Origin: Symbiodinium natans
Taxonomy: Eukaryota > Sar > Dinophyceae > Suessiales > Symbiodiniaceae
Assembly (NCBI GenBank): GCA_905221605.1
Contig: CAJNDS010002701.1
Span: 186,001 to 250,000 of the forward strand
Length of the DNA stretch: 64,000 nt
Direction: 5' to 3'
In this document: positions 47,447-55,652 of the stretch, piece by piece
Position numbering within the stretch: the stretch's first letter is position 1
Layout: every line of letters begins with the position of its first letter
Notes under the pieces: model-generated
Told to the model about the DNA's origin: nothing
Seen by the model: only the letters and a program-made list of their open reading frames with translations
The model's database searches: none
Translations under genes and position numbers: made by a program

Positions 47447-47470
47447 TTTTTATAATAATTATTATAAAAA
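47447..47470. promoter_or_regulatory. 24-bp perfect AT palindrome upstream of the zinc-protein gene
   Basis: TTTTTATAATAA is followed directly by its own reverse complement, and the arms continue imperfectly to about 47440 and 47476 (AATTG.../...CAATT). It lies about 15 bases upstream of the 72-residue gene. It could be a binding site for a dimeric regulator or a hairpin acting on the upstream transcript. Nothing else indicates which. Confidence 0.35.
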
Positions 47471-47654
47471 CCAATTCCTTAATGCTTTAACGAAACTAAT
47501 TAAGCACCTGCTTATGAGATGCTATTGAATGTTCAATCATTTACTTCCCCCTTTCAATGAGACCATTCAATGTGAAACGAAAGGCGTTAGGGGTCTCTCT
47601 TCCAAAATGGCATACTTGCCCTGTCATATTATTTAATGACTAATCTTTTAAATA
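47471..47654. other. Intergenic spacer inside the element
   Basis: No reading frame is supported here. The short inverted pair ATTGAA/TTCAAT at 47524-47537 and a second CCATTCAATG copy about 40 bases on are the only structure I see. Confidence 0.4.
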
Positions 47655-48044
47655 TCAATCCATCATATTCAAGTTATTTTTTAATACATTAATATCTTTC
47701 TTAACTTCTTTCATATCTTCCCTTAGTTCTTCTAATTGCTCTTCTGTCTCTTCTGGTGTAATTTGTTTTCCTGTTCGTCCAAAACCTGTATCGCATATAG
47801 ATATATCGCCTAACTGTATGTTGTCGTTTGTGTTCTTGAAGATTTCATCTGATGGAGTAATTCCCCTTCGTTTTCCCATTGAAAAGGATGACCTGTCTTC
47901 AACAATTGTTATAACTTGTTTGTTTTCATCTTTTGTATGCGTTGTTTCTTTATGATATAAATGTTTTCTACACCTACACGGGAGACAGCTGAGACTATTA
48001 GGTGTTAATGAAAACCCGCCGTCTTTTTCATTCTTGTCGTCCAT
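47655..48044 (-). CDS. Unknown protein with N-terminal Cys/His cluster and C-terminal coiled coil
   Basis: This is a 129-residue protein. Residues 20-31 hold a compact Cys/His cluster (C20, C23, C25, H28, H31) that could bind one zinc ion. The middle is polar. The last 30 residues (about 98-129) are a strongly predicted coiled coil containing EETEEQLEELREDMKEVKKD. The layout suggests an oligomer that binds nucleic acid or a capsid partner, but I do not recognise the family. It belongs to the minus-strand group of small genes that ends just before the packaging ATPase gene. Confidence 0.65.
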   Translation of the reverse strand: MDDKNEKDGGFSLTPNSLSCLPCRCRKHLYHKETTHTKDENKQVITIVEDRSSFSMGKRRGITPSDEIFKNTNDNIQLGDISICDTGFGRTGKQITPEETEEQLEELREDMKEVKKDINVLKNNLNMMD

Positions 48045-48049
48045 TTACA

Positions 48050-48199
48050 TTATTTAGATTTTATTTTAAAATGTTTAACAACTGCTTTCAGTATCTCTAA
48101 CACATTATAGCAACATCTACGGTATTTAGAAGGTGTTATTATTTGCTCTATCTTCTCTATCTCGTCTATAACTTCTAAATAGTCGTCATAATCGCTCAT
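48050..48199 (-). CDS. Very small (49 aa) acidic-to-basic protein, unknown
   Basis: This frame starts MSDYDDYLEVIDEIEKIEQI and ends in a basic tail at the stop at 48050. The ATG at 48199 is followed by 48 sense codons. The gene ends 6 bases before the start of the 129-residue gene on the same strand, so the two could share a transcript. The amphipathic acidic start and lysine-rich end are like those of small viral accessory proteins. No family is recognised, and a frame this short could be chance, although codon use matches its neighbours. Confidence 0.45.
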   Translation of the reverse strand: MSDYDDYLEVIDEIEKIEQIITPSKYRRCCYNVLEILKAVVKHFKIKSK

Positions 48200-48238
48200 A
48201 TATTAATAACGATATAATTTTTCTATGTATTAATAATA
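48200..48238. promoter_or_regulatory. Divergent promoter region between small genes and packaging ATPase
   Basis: Thirty-nine bases of almost pure A/T separate two genes that are read outward from here. TATTAATAA occurs twice and a TATAATTTTT-like stretch is present. Any promoter for the ATPase and for the small-gene group must overlap here. Confidence 0.45.
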
Positions 48239-49033
48239 ATGTCGGATATACCAATTGTAAAACCCATTAATGTAAAAGAATACGATTTTAAACAATCTAA
48301 ATACGAAGTAGCACCTAAACTACCTTTTAGTCAAATAATAATTGGCCCTTCAGGTTCTGGTAAAGGTATATTATTACAATCAATGATATTGGATATTTAT
48401 AGGGGTGTCTTTGAAAGAATATATATTTGGTCTCCTTCAATTTCAGTTGATAGTAATTGGACACCGGTTAAGAAATACATTCAAGACGAGCTGAAGGTTG
48501 ATTTAGAAAAGGAAAAGTGCTTATTTGATGAATACATACCGGAAGAATTAGACAAGGTGATAAAGAGACAGCATAAGGTAATAGAATACCAGAAGAAGAA
48601 CGACCACACAAAGTTATTTTCTATTCTTATTATTGTTGATGACTTCGCCGACAGCAAGGCTTTTTCAAGAAACTCACCTTTGCTAGATCAGTTGTATGTT
48701 AGAGGGAGACACAACGCAATCAATATCATAACAAGCACACAAAAATTTAACGCTTTAAGTCCTATCATTCGCGTCAATAGTCGTCAGTTATTCTTCTTCA
48801 GGTTAAGAAACTACAAAGAAATTGAAACAATGGTTGAAGAGTTAAGCGCAGTATTGATTAAGAAGTCGTCCGTTGCAGACACTAAAAACTTAGCAGAAGC
48901 AAAGAAACTAATGTTAGAAGTGTATAATATAGCTACGGAAGAACCATATAGTTATTTGTTTATTAATTTAATGAAAGGAGATGTAAATGATACGTTTTAC
49001 AAAAGATTTGACGCTAGATTCGTGATTGATTAA
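48239..49033 (+). CDS. A32-like genome-packaging ATPase (FtsK/HerA superfamily)
   Basis: This 264-residue protein would use ATP to drive viral DNA into the preformed capsid. The Walker A loop GPSGSGKG lies at residues 36-43. Walker B, LIIVDDFAD, is at 130-138 after a hydrophobic strand. RGRHNAINIITSTQ at 155-168 carries the conserved arginine and the sensor strand of this family. The length and motif order fit the packaging ATPases of polinton-like viruses, virophages and large DNA viruses. The frame is intact. It is the only plus-strand gene in the left half and converges on a small broken frame at 49061. AT-rich sequence with a TATA-like run precedes the start. Confidence 0.9.
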   Translation: MSDIPIVKPINVKEYDFKQSKYEVAPKLPFSQIIIGPSGSGKGILLQSMILDIYRGVFERIYIWSPSISVDSNWTPVKKYIQDELKVDLEKEKCLFDEYIPEELDKVIKRQHKVIEYQKKNDHTKLFSILIIVDDFADSKAFSRNSPLLDQLYVRGRHNAINIITSTQKFNALSPIIRVNSRQLFFFRLRNYKEIETMVEELSAVLIKKSSVADTKNLAEAKKLMLEVYNIATEEPYSYLFINLMKGDVNDTFYKRFDARFVID

Positions 49034-49060
49034 TCATATTATTTTGAATAATACTAACAA

Positions 49061-49272
49061 TCAGAAGAGCGAAAAGCTACACAAATTGCACGGCATACAC
49101 TTTCCACCATTGTTGCATTTGCTTTTGCTCTTTAGCTTCTCTATCTCTTCCTCTAACTTTTGTATCTTTTCCGCTAAATCTTGGACGGTGTTAAATATAA
49201 TTAATTCAGACTTAATCTCTTTTGTAGTTGTTCGTCTAATTTCTCTTCAGTTGCTTCGTCCATTGAAGGCAT
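49061..49272 (-). pseudogene. Probable small gene broken by a frameshift (acidic start, Cys-rich end)
   Basis: From an ATG at 49272 the frame reads MPSMDEATEEKLDEQLQ and soon meets a stop. A second frame then continues as a coiled coil (KIQKLEEEIEKLKSK) and ends with a cysteine cluster, CNNGGKCMPCNLC, before a stop at 49061. Together the two halves look like one protein of about 70 residues with one indel near 49215-49225. Coiled coil plus Cys cluster recalls the 129-residue gene at 47655-48044. It is equally possible that only the second part is translated from an unseen start. Confidence 0.4.
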
Positions 49273-49279
49273 TATATAT

Positions 49280-51619
49280 TTATTGGGATTTGTTTTTTAG
49301 TTTGGTAAGTTCGCCTTTCAAATATGTTATATCTTTTTTCATTGTTTTAACCATTTCTAATAATTCATCCTTTTCGTTTATAACTTGTTGCACACAACCC
49401 CAAAGAACAACAGTCATCTTATTATACGCTAATAGTTTTATACCTTCATCATTATAATATATGATGTTGTCCCATTCAGAAGGCATTTTAGCGTCTTTTA
49501 TGTCGTCTGCTATAAAACCCAAGTTGCTTTTCTTGTCTTCATCCTTTCTAAAATTATATGTCTTCGGTTTTATGTATTTAACTGCTTTATAACATTCTTT
49601 CGTATTTACCTCTTTAACGTTCTCTTTCAATTTAGCGTCGCTTGTTTCTGCTAAAGCAACGCAGGTTAATGTTCCTCCAATATCTGCATTATTCGTTGTA
49701 GTAAAGAAACCACACACATCAACTCCTGTATTTGTAGCATCCAATCTGGATAAATTATTTTTACTTAATCTAATGAAACCATCTGTGTCTGGATTATTTA
49801 TTAATACTCGTTGCGACCCTGAAACATCAGTGTGTGTTATTTCAAGATTACCAAGTAAATTTACTTTTCCGTCGGTTAATTGAATTTCCGGTGTGCTACT
49901 TTCCAATCCTATTGTTAAATTCATTTCTCCCGCCGTGTCTCCATTTCTGATATATAACTTGTATTGAGTGTCTAAAACTTCTTTTAATTCGCTACTATTT
50001 TGAAACATAAAACGCCCCCAACTGACAACATCGCTTTCACCAACGATATTTCCAATACTATTAAATGTTTGATTATTAACGACTGGTCGGTTTAATGTAA
50101 TTCCGTTCGTGTCATTTAATTGTAAAGCAATAGTAGCAGTTGTCGGGTCGGTTGTCCTATTTGATTGTAATGAAAAATTAATCTCTTCTGTTGATATTAC
50201 ATTTAATGAATTATTAGCATCTGCTCTTTGAAAAATTCTACCGGAATTATTGACATATATATCGCTATTAAATCTTGATATATTTTGAAATGATGAAGTG
50301 CCACCAAAATTAGCATTCCCACCGCTTACATTTAGTTTGTTTGCGCCTTGAATAACTCCAATACCTAAACTTAAACAATAAACACCATTGCCATTAGCAG
50401 TATTTAATAGAAGTAATGAAGAACTGTCGTTGCTTGTGTTATAAGCATTAATATTGAATGAATTAGATTTTAAATATCCTTGTGCATTTTTTACTGTCAT
50501 AACATTAGAAGCATCCGTTGTGCCTTTGTAAAATGTAAGTCCTGAATTATTAGAAATATTAAAATTTTCACCATCAAAATTTACATCATTTGTTAAATCT
50601 AAATTACCATCCACTGTTAAATTCTGTCTGATAATCGCACTATCAACAACATCTAATGTATAACCTCCTGTTAATGTATTTGCTCCTGTATCTACTAATA
50701 ACGAATGCGATTTAACATATTGATTAGCATTAGCATTTAAATTCAAAATTCTACCTGTATCACCAATTGAATTATAACAATCAATACTATCATTATTAAA
50801 AGTAATATAATTAGCAGTATTTCTAACTGTAAATGATAAATTAGCATCTGCTGTGTTTTCTATCTTACCACTCATTTTATAACCTGCGTTATTATTAGTT
50901 AAATCTAATTGTTTTATAGCATCGTCAGATGTATTATTACAAAATATTTTATCACCTTGTAAAGTTATATAACTCGTTGCATTTTTAAACTTTGCTAAAA
51001 CTTTGTCTCCTCCTCCTGTTTGATTACTGAATAATAAACCTTCTACTGGCGAAATATTAATAGTTGAGTTATTTAAGGTTAAACCACTATGAATAACAGT
51101 AGGGGCGGAACAATCAATAATCGGATTGGCACTAAATCTGTTGGTAAAATCTGATTTGGGAACTCTTAGGTCTAGTAGATTATCAATATCTGTATCACTA
51201 TAACCATCACCACCACCACCTACTAAGGCATCTACCTCGGTTTTATTATAATAATTTGTTCCTAATTGGGTGTTAGTCTGGTAATTAGTTGATAAATTTG
51301 TATCTATTTGAGTTTGTGTGTAATAATTAGTAAAGGTCGTGTCTATTTCTGTTTTATTGTAAAATGTGCTCGTTAAGGTTGCATTCGTTTGATACTCAGT
51401 ATCCAATAAGTGTGATACAGAACTAATATTATGGAAGTTTTGAAGTTGCTTTGTGTTGAAAACTGCTATGTCTGCTGTGTTTGTTGCTATGTTTGAAGAG
51501 TTTGCCGTGTTGATGTCTCCTACTTCTGTTTTTGTTGCATATAAGTCGCTTAAATCTGTTCCACTTACAACAATATTATCTGCTGTTAATGTATTTGTAT
51601 TATTGAGTGTCAAAGGCAT
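49280..51619 (-). CDS. Fibre/spike-like protein with C-terminal S74 intramolecular chaperone-protease domain
   Basis: This 779-residue protein is rich in Asn, Thr and Ser and looks like a trimeric appendage. Near the start, three related motifs (YNKTEID 87-93, YTQTQID 100-106, YNKTEVD 124-130) resemble the repeated YNKxEVD segments of phage tail-fibre stalks. A glycine hinge (GGGGDG) follows. Residues about 150-650 are repetitive beta-strand sequence typical of fibre shafts. The C-terminal 122 residues are an S74 domain: SDAKLKEN starts at 660, with Ser660 and Lys665 as the likely catalytic pair, then GFIADDI and a final coiled coil. S74 domains help fibres trimerise and then cut themselves off. 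The protein would be a host-recognition spike. Its partner at the capsid vertex would be the penton. Confidence 0.8.
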   Translation of the reverse strand: MPLTLNNTNTLTADNIVVSGTDLSDLYATKTEVGDINTANSSNIATNTADIAVFNTKQLQNFHNISSVSHLLDTEYQTNATLTSTFYNKTEIDTTFTNYYTQTQIDTNLSTNYQTNTQLGTNYYNKTEVDALVGGGGDGYSDTDIDNLLDLRVPKSDFTNRFSANPIIDCSAPTVIHSGLTLNNSTINISPVEGLLFSNQTGGGDKVLAKFKNATSYITLQGDKIFCNNTSDDAIKQLDLTNNNAGYKMSGKIENTADANLSFTVRNTANYITFNNDSIDCYNSIGDTGRILNLNANANQYVKSHSLLVDTGANTLTGGYTLDVVDSAIIRQNLTVDGNLDLTNDVNFDGENFNISNNSGLTFYKGTTDASNVMTVKNAQGYLKSNSFNINAYNTSNDSSSLLLLNTANGNGVYCLSLGIGVIQGANKLNVSGGNANFGGTSSFQNISRFNSDIYVNNSGRIFQRADANNSLNVISTEEINFSLQSNRTTDPTTATIALQLNDTNGITLNRPVVNNQTFNSIGNIVGESDVVSWGRFMFQNSSELKEVLDTQYKLYIRNGDTAGEMNLTIGLESSTPEIQLTDGKVNLLGNLEITHTDVSGSQRVLINNPDTDGFIRLSKNNLSRLDATNTGVDVCGFFTTTNNADIGGTLTCVALAETSDAKLKENVKEVNTKECYKAVKYIKPKTYNFRKDEDKKSNLGFIADDIKDAKMPSEWDNIIYYNDEGIKLLAYNKMTVVLWGCVQQVINEKDELLEMVKTMKKDITYLKGELTKLKNKSQ

Positions 51620-51652
51620 TTCCTAATACCAATAAAATAGATATTTATTTTA

Positions 51653-52630
51653 TTAATATAAATAATTTTCATTTTGTTGGTTTAGATTGGTTGTGTGTCG
51701 GTTTGTTTTTAGGTGCTTGTGTAATGTTGATTTACAAATTATATCACCACACTCACAAGTTATTTTAATTTTGCCTTTTGCTGATAGTTGTTCTTTCTGT
51801 TGTTCATAACGTTCTTTCCTTTTTACTTTCTGTTCTTCCTTTGTTTCTTGGTAGTAATCACGCTTCCTCTGTAAATATTCCTCCTTCTTGTTTTCAAAAC
51901 ATTTCTTTTTCGTTTCTGCTACTTTTTCTTTGTTGTTTTCCCGATAGTTCTTGTGGTATTCCTTTTGTTCTTCTTGGTGCTCGTCTCTCCACTTGTTATT
52001 TCTTTCCAATATTACTTCTTTGTTTTCTTCATACTTTTCTTTCTGCTTTGCTAAAATTTTTTCTTTATTTTCTTCATACCACTTCTTCTTGTATTCTTTC
52101 ATCTCTTCTGGGTGTTCTTCACGGTATTGTTTAGAATATGCGTTATGTTCTTCTTTACGGTCTTGGTAATATTGCTTGTTGTAATCTTTAATTTTTTCAG
52201 CGTTGTCTGCTGTCCATTGTTTCTTCCTTATAGCTTTTTCTTCTTGTGTTTCAACTGCTTTAACTCTGTTAAGTGTTGCTTTAAGTTTTTCAGTAAAATC
52301 TCGTTCAATACTTTTGGCTTCTAAACTATCTTTACAATTTTTTGTTTCAATGTTAATCATCTCCCAGTTTTCCCACCCTCCATTTTCTCGGATAAACTGA
52401 TATAGGTATATATTATAGCGTCTGTCATTTTCATTTGTTGTCATTCGTTTGTGCTGTGATTTACGCTTTGAAAAATCTGTGGTATGACCAACATAGCAGT
52501 CAGTTACGTTTGTATCTTTACATACAATTTTGTAAAAGTGTGTTTTAGCGTAGTCAATAGGTTTTGATGGCATATTACCTAATACTATTATTAGATAATA
52601 TGTCTTTAAATATGTCTCAAAATCAGTCAA
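51653..52630 (-). CDS. GIY-YIG family endonuclease with charged linker and C-terminal zinc finger
   Basis: The frame is 325 residues, but the real start is probably Met20 (codon at 52573), because residues 1-19 overlap the out-of-frame end of the capsid gene. The GIY-YIG core shows FYKIV (32-36) and CYVGHT (45-50), then R56 and an acidic helix with a candidate catalytic Glu near 104-110. Residues about 130-285 are repeated Lys/Glu-rich segments (EENKEKIL, EENKEVIL) that form a long charged helix. The C-terminus has CECGDIIC followed by a HxH...H cluster (292-312), a likely DNA-binding zinc finger. Such nucleases occur as homing-type or repair enzymes in large DNA viruses. Here it could also process the element's own DNA. 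Confidence 0.8.
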   Translation of the reverse strand: MTDFETYLKTYYLIIVLGNMPSKPIDYAKTHFYKIVCKDTNVTDCYVGHTTDFSKRKSQHKRMTTNENDRRYNIYLYQFIRENGGWENWEMINIETKNCKDSLEAKSIERDFTEKLKATLNRVKAVETQEEKAIRKKQWTADNAEKIKDYNKQYYQDRKEEHNAYSKQYREEHPEEMKEYKKKWYEENKEKILAKQKEKYEENKEVILERNNKWRDEHQEEQKEYHKNYRENNKEKVAETKKKCFENKKEEYLQRKRDYYQETKEEQKVKRKERYEQQKEQLSAKGKIKITCECGDIICKSTLHKHLKTNRHTTNLNQQNENYLY

Positions 52631-54008
52631 ACTTTTAAACCTAAATCCTTAATTTCTATGACCTGTTCTGAAAGCATCGTGATAAAAAGTTCGTCCGGCA
52701 TATCATCAGCAGGGATTGATTAATTCCGGTATAACTACTATCTGGCACTTTTTCAAAAGAGAAACCAAAAATAAACTGGCGGTCTCTATACTGTTTAAAA
52801 TCAATAGAGATGCTATGTTGGTGGAACATAGGAAGGTTTAGTGCCTTTCGTAAGTGATAGAAGCACTGTGTCAATGAATTACAAGGGTATTCAGGATACA
52901 ATTTAGAACCAAATTGAATTTGAAACTCTAAGTCTTTGTTGATGTCATAAATTCCTTCTACTGTGGCGTCGTGGGTTTGATGAGGGTGGTAAAACCTACA
53001 AAAGCGCTTATTGGCATATTCATACCCTAAACTTGGGTCATCATCCCTGAAAAATGTAATAAACGAAGCAACTAATTTAGACACCGAACGAATAACTGGA
53101 ACATTAATATCGGTTAGTCCTGCTACTGATTGAGATTGAGTAATGTATGTTGTATATGTAGTCGGTAATCCCTTACCTTCTAAAAGATGCTTGACACATT
53201 CGTTATTCAAATTATTATCAAGGGTGCAAATATCGCAAGAAACGAAGCAGTTGTTAAGTTCAAATAGTTTAGAAGTGTTAGTGGCACTACCTGCGTGCAA
53301 TGCTACATCCTGAGTAAATCTTTCACGAAGGTTTTGAGCAATTCCTCCGTCTGCCTCGTCGTAGTCATCTGGGTTAATAATACAATCAAGGTCGCTATTT
53401 ACGAGTTCTAATTCAATAGTTAGATTGCCCATATATTTTAGCGGTAAATACTTAAACTGAGAGAAGAGACCACATAATGGTTTAAATCCTACTGTCATTT
53501 GATTTTTAAACCCTTGGCAATTGGTAGAATTAACTTCATAATCTAATTGTGTTCCTGCATTATTCACTAATGTTTTAACTTCGTCGTCATACCTATATCC
53601 GAAACCTTCATTCGCTTCGTCTTTTCTTGCTCCTTGAGACATCAATTTAGAAAACATCTGATGAACGCGATTGTAATTGTCAAAGTCTTCCACAACTTGA
53701 TTACCTGCAATAATTCGCATCCGTCTGAAAAAGGAATAAGGAGGCGCTAATGGACGAAGTTTTCGGTCAAGGGTCTGGTCAAGATTTTGGACAGTGAAAA
53801 ACACACGAATTAATTGAGGGTCTAACCATCCATTGTCTTCCGCATTTAATGAGAATTTTAGAACACGATTACCTGATGTGGGTTTATAAACATTAGAACC
53901 TGAGGGATAAAATCTTACGCTTCTTCGGTCAAGAATATAAGAACTACCTTTGTTTAATTTAAATGAGAGATTATCAACTAAAGTATCTTCCGGTGAGAAC
54001 GTTTCCAT
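52627..54008 (-). CDS. Double-jelly-roll major capsid protein, C-terminus frameshifted
   Basis: The uninterrupted frame is 450 residues (52656-54008). The start METFSPEDTL and the block FFRRMRIIAGNQVVEDFDNY (93-112), followed by NRVHQMF, are hallmarks of polinton-like virus capsid proteins. DRQFIFGFSFEKVP near the end is also typical. After about residue 430 the sequence stops resembling the family, and a different frame continues to a stop at 52627 with the expected ending (IPADDMPDELFITMLSEQVI). The break is near 52718 and also seems to remove a short conserved stretch, so it is an indel and not a simple one-base error in a run. The protein would form the trimeric capsomers. This copy may fold but would lack the normal last strand. 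Confidence 0.88.
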
Positions 54009-54254
54009 CTATATATAAAATAGCATAGATAATTTAATTAAATATAAATTAAACTTAGATTTAATCAAATAATTTAAAATTATATGGATTTTCTTTATTA
54101 TGTGTTTCTTCTTACCTTTCACCTCTTTAACTGTTTCATCTACTTCATTATTATCAACTAATTTTCGTATCTCTTCGTAAGCATTTTGTTTAAACTTCTT
54201 ATCCTTCTTCGACTTCTCCATTTGTTCGTATGTTGTTGCTTTCTTATGAAACAT
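54009..54254 (-). CDS. Small lysine-rich protein between capsid genes, unknown
   Basis: This 81-residue frame directly abuts the capsid gene: its stop is the base after the capsid ATG. The first 50 residues are highly charged. The last 25 are hydrophobic (IHIILNYLIKSKFNLYLIKL) and could be a single membrane anchor, or may be read from what should be noncoding A/T sequence after an earlier lost stop. No family is recognised. Its place between two structural genes suggests a minor capsid or scaffolding role, which is only a guess. Confidence 0.5.
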   Translation of the reverse strand: MFHKKATTYEQMEKSKKDKKFKQNAYEEIRKLVDNNEVDETVKEVKGKKKHIIKKIHIILNYLIKSKFNLYLIKLSMLFYI

Positions 54255-54273
54255 TACTAAAATAGTTTAGACA

Positions 54274-54915
54274 TTAATTAAATTGTTGCATAAACTCTTC
54301 TTCTGTTATGGGAAAATTACCTGCTTTATTATGAACATTGCCTATGTCTTGATACGAATGATTTTGTAAAGGGTCTAATGTTCCTTTATTTATTGTTATG
54401 CTTCCTCTATCAAACATTGATACAGGGTCTCCTGCTTTTCTCAAACGAAGGTTTGTTTTGGTGTCTTCTGGTGTCTGACTTGAAACAAAAGGAGAGCCAT
54501 AAGACCTTGAACGAAAAATATTACCGTAGTCATCGTTAATCTGCTGACTAACTGCACTGGCGAGACTATGACTTATAATATCAGTAATACCTGTAAGTTT
54601 TTTACCATCTACTTCAATAGTCCCGTCTTTAATGAATTTATCAACATCTTTATATCTTTTTGTGTTTCGTGTTTGATAGAAAGGTAATTTTAAATCATCA
54701 TACACATCTCTCCCGCTTTTTGTCCCTGCTATGTATAAGATAGAACCATTTTGATATATTCCCTCAGGATTTTCGTATGCTAATTTAAGTCCTTGCGTGT
54801 CACTTAAAAATGTCTCCGTCCCTGCTAATTCATCTCTAACATCATTATGTATTTTACTTCTTGTGTTGGGCGCTTCATATAAAACCTCTTCATTTCTTCG
54901 CTTATGTTTAAACAT
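54274..54915 (-). CDS. Conserved-looking 213-residue protein of the structural cluster, function unknown
   Basis: This intact frame is read away from the penton-like gene, with only 38 bases between the two starts. The middle holds a compact motif, GSILYIAGTKSGRDVYDDL, followed by KRYKDVDKF. This looks like a conserved core, and I have a sense of similar proteins beside capsid genes in related viruses, but I cannot name the family. The C-terminal half is polar, with repeated Gly/Ser and acidic patches and no membrane segment. Placement with the capsid and penton genes suggests a minor virion component. Confidence 0.6.
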   Translation of the reverse strand: MFKHKRRNEEVLYEAPNTRSKIHNDVRDELAGTETFLSDTQGLKLAYENPEGIYQNGSILYIAGTKSGRDVYDDLKLPFYQTRNTKRYKDVDKFIKDGTIEVDGKKLTGITDIISHSLASAVSQQINDDYGNIFRSRSYGSPFVSSQTPEDTKTNLRLRKAGDPVSMFDRGSITINKGTLDPLQNHSYQDIGNVHNKAGNFPITEEEFMQQFN

Positions 54916-54953
54916 ATAAATTAACTTATAATTTATTTCTAACTTAATTAATA
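54916..54953. promoter_or_regulatory. Divergent promoter between structural genes
   Basis: Thirty-eight bases of A/T-rich DNA (ATAAATTAACTTATAATTTA) separate the starts of the 213-residue gene and the penton-like gene. Both must be transcribed from here or from within each other. Confidence 0.45.
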
Positions 54954-55621
54954 ATGCTTAAGTTCAAAAAGGTTTATATAGACAGTTCATATAAAGTATC
55001 GGGCACTTCATCCGATTTTATTATTGATTTGCCAGAAACAGTTCAATTAGAGGATAATATGCTATGTCAAATACACGAGGTAAGCATTCCTCATTCGTGG
55101 TATTCAATAAACAGCACCAACAACAATCTCTATTTTAGACATCAAATAATCCCCCCAGGTGTCATAGCGGGTATAACTTATCGTAAAATTACAATTCCAG
55201 AGGGCAACTATCAGCAGTTGATTTAGCACAAACGATAGAAATTGCTCTGAATTTGTTGGTAGATACAGGCGATAGACCTAATACCTACTCTTTACATTAC
55301 AACAATTCAACAAACAAAATTACATTCAGTTCCAATTATGCTACTGCTATTTTTGTTGTCTTAACTGATGGAGAAATAGCACCAGTGGCAGGAGTATTTA
55401 GCGACCCAGTAGATGTCAATAATTTAAATTCAATAAACCGTGTAATTGGTAATACAACACCTGCTACGGACGCTTATACAAATGTAGTTCCACACACCAC
55501 AAATTTTATAGACCTGACGCCTGTAAAAAACATATACATACATTGCAATGAAATTAGCAACTACAATCAATTAACAGTAGCGGGTAATTCAGTATTTAAC
55601 AGAAAACACTTAAAGAAATAG
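54954..55621 (+). pseudogene. Penton-like minor capsid protein, interrupted by a frameshift
   Basis: The first frame (54954-55226) begins MLKFKKVYIDSSYKVSG and reads FIIDLPETVQLEDNMLCQIH, then SIPHSWYSI and IPEGNYQ, all typical of the single-jelly-roll penton of polinton-like viruses. It stops at 55226. The next frame continues the protein at once (AVDLAQTIEIALNLLVDTGD from 55214) to a stop at 55621. The break is within 55208-55214 and is consistent with one lost base. Together they give about 220 residues. The last part (ELSNYNQLTVAGN-type sequence, then a short basic end) seems shorter than usual, so the C-terminus may also be damaged. The role would be to close the five-fold vertices and hold the fibre. 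Confidence 0.75.
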
Positions 55622-55652
55622 TAACTTATATTATTAATATATCTGTAAAATT

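Noticed and set aside
49026-49457. 143-residue hydrophobic plus-strand frame after the ATPase gene
   Set aside because: It is antisense to the fibre gene and the small broken gene. Its Leu/Ser/Phe-rich make-up is that of a reverse reading of A/T-rich codons.
51778-52400. Hydrophobic plus-strand frames opposite the nuclease
   Set aside because: They are antisense of the Lys/Glu repeat region, which gives Phe/Leu/Ser-rich shadows.
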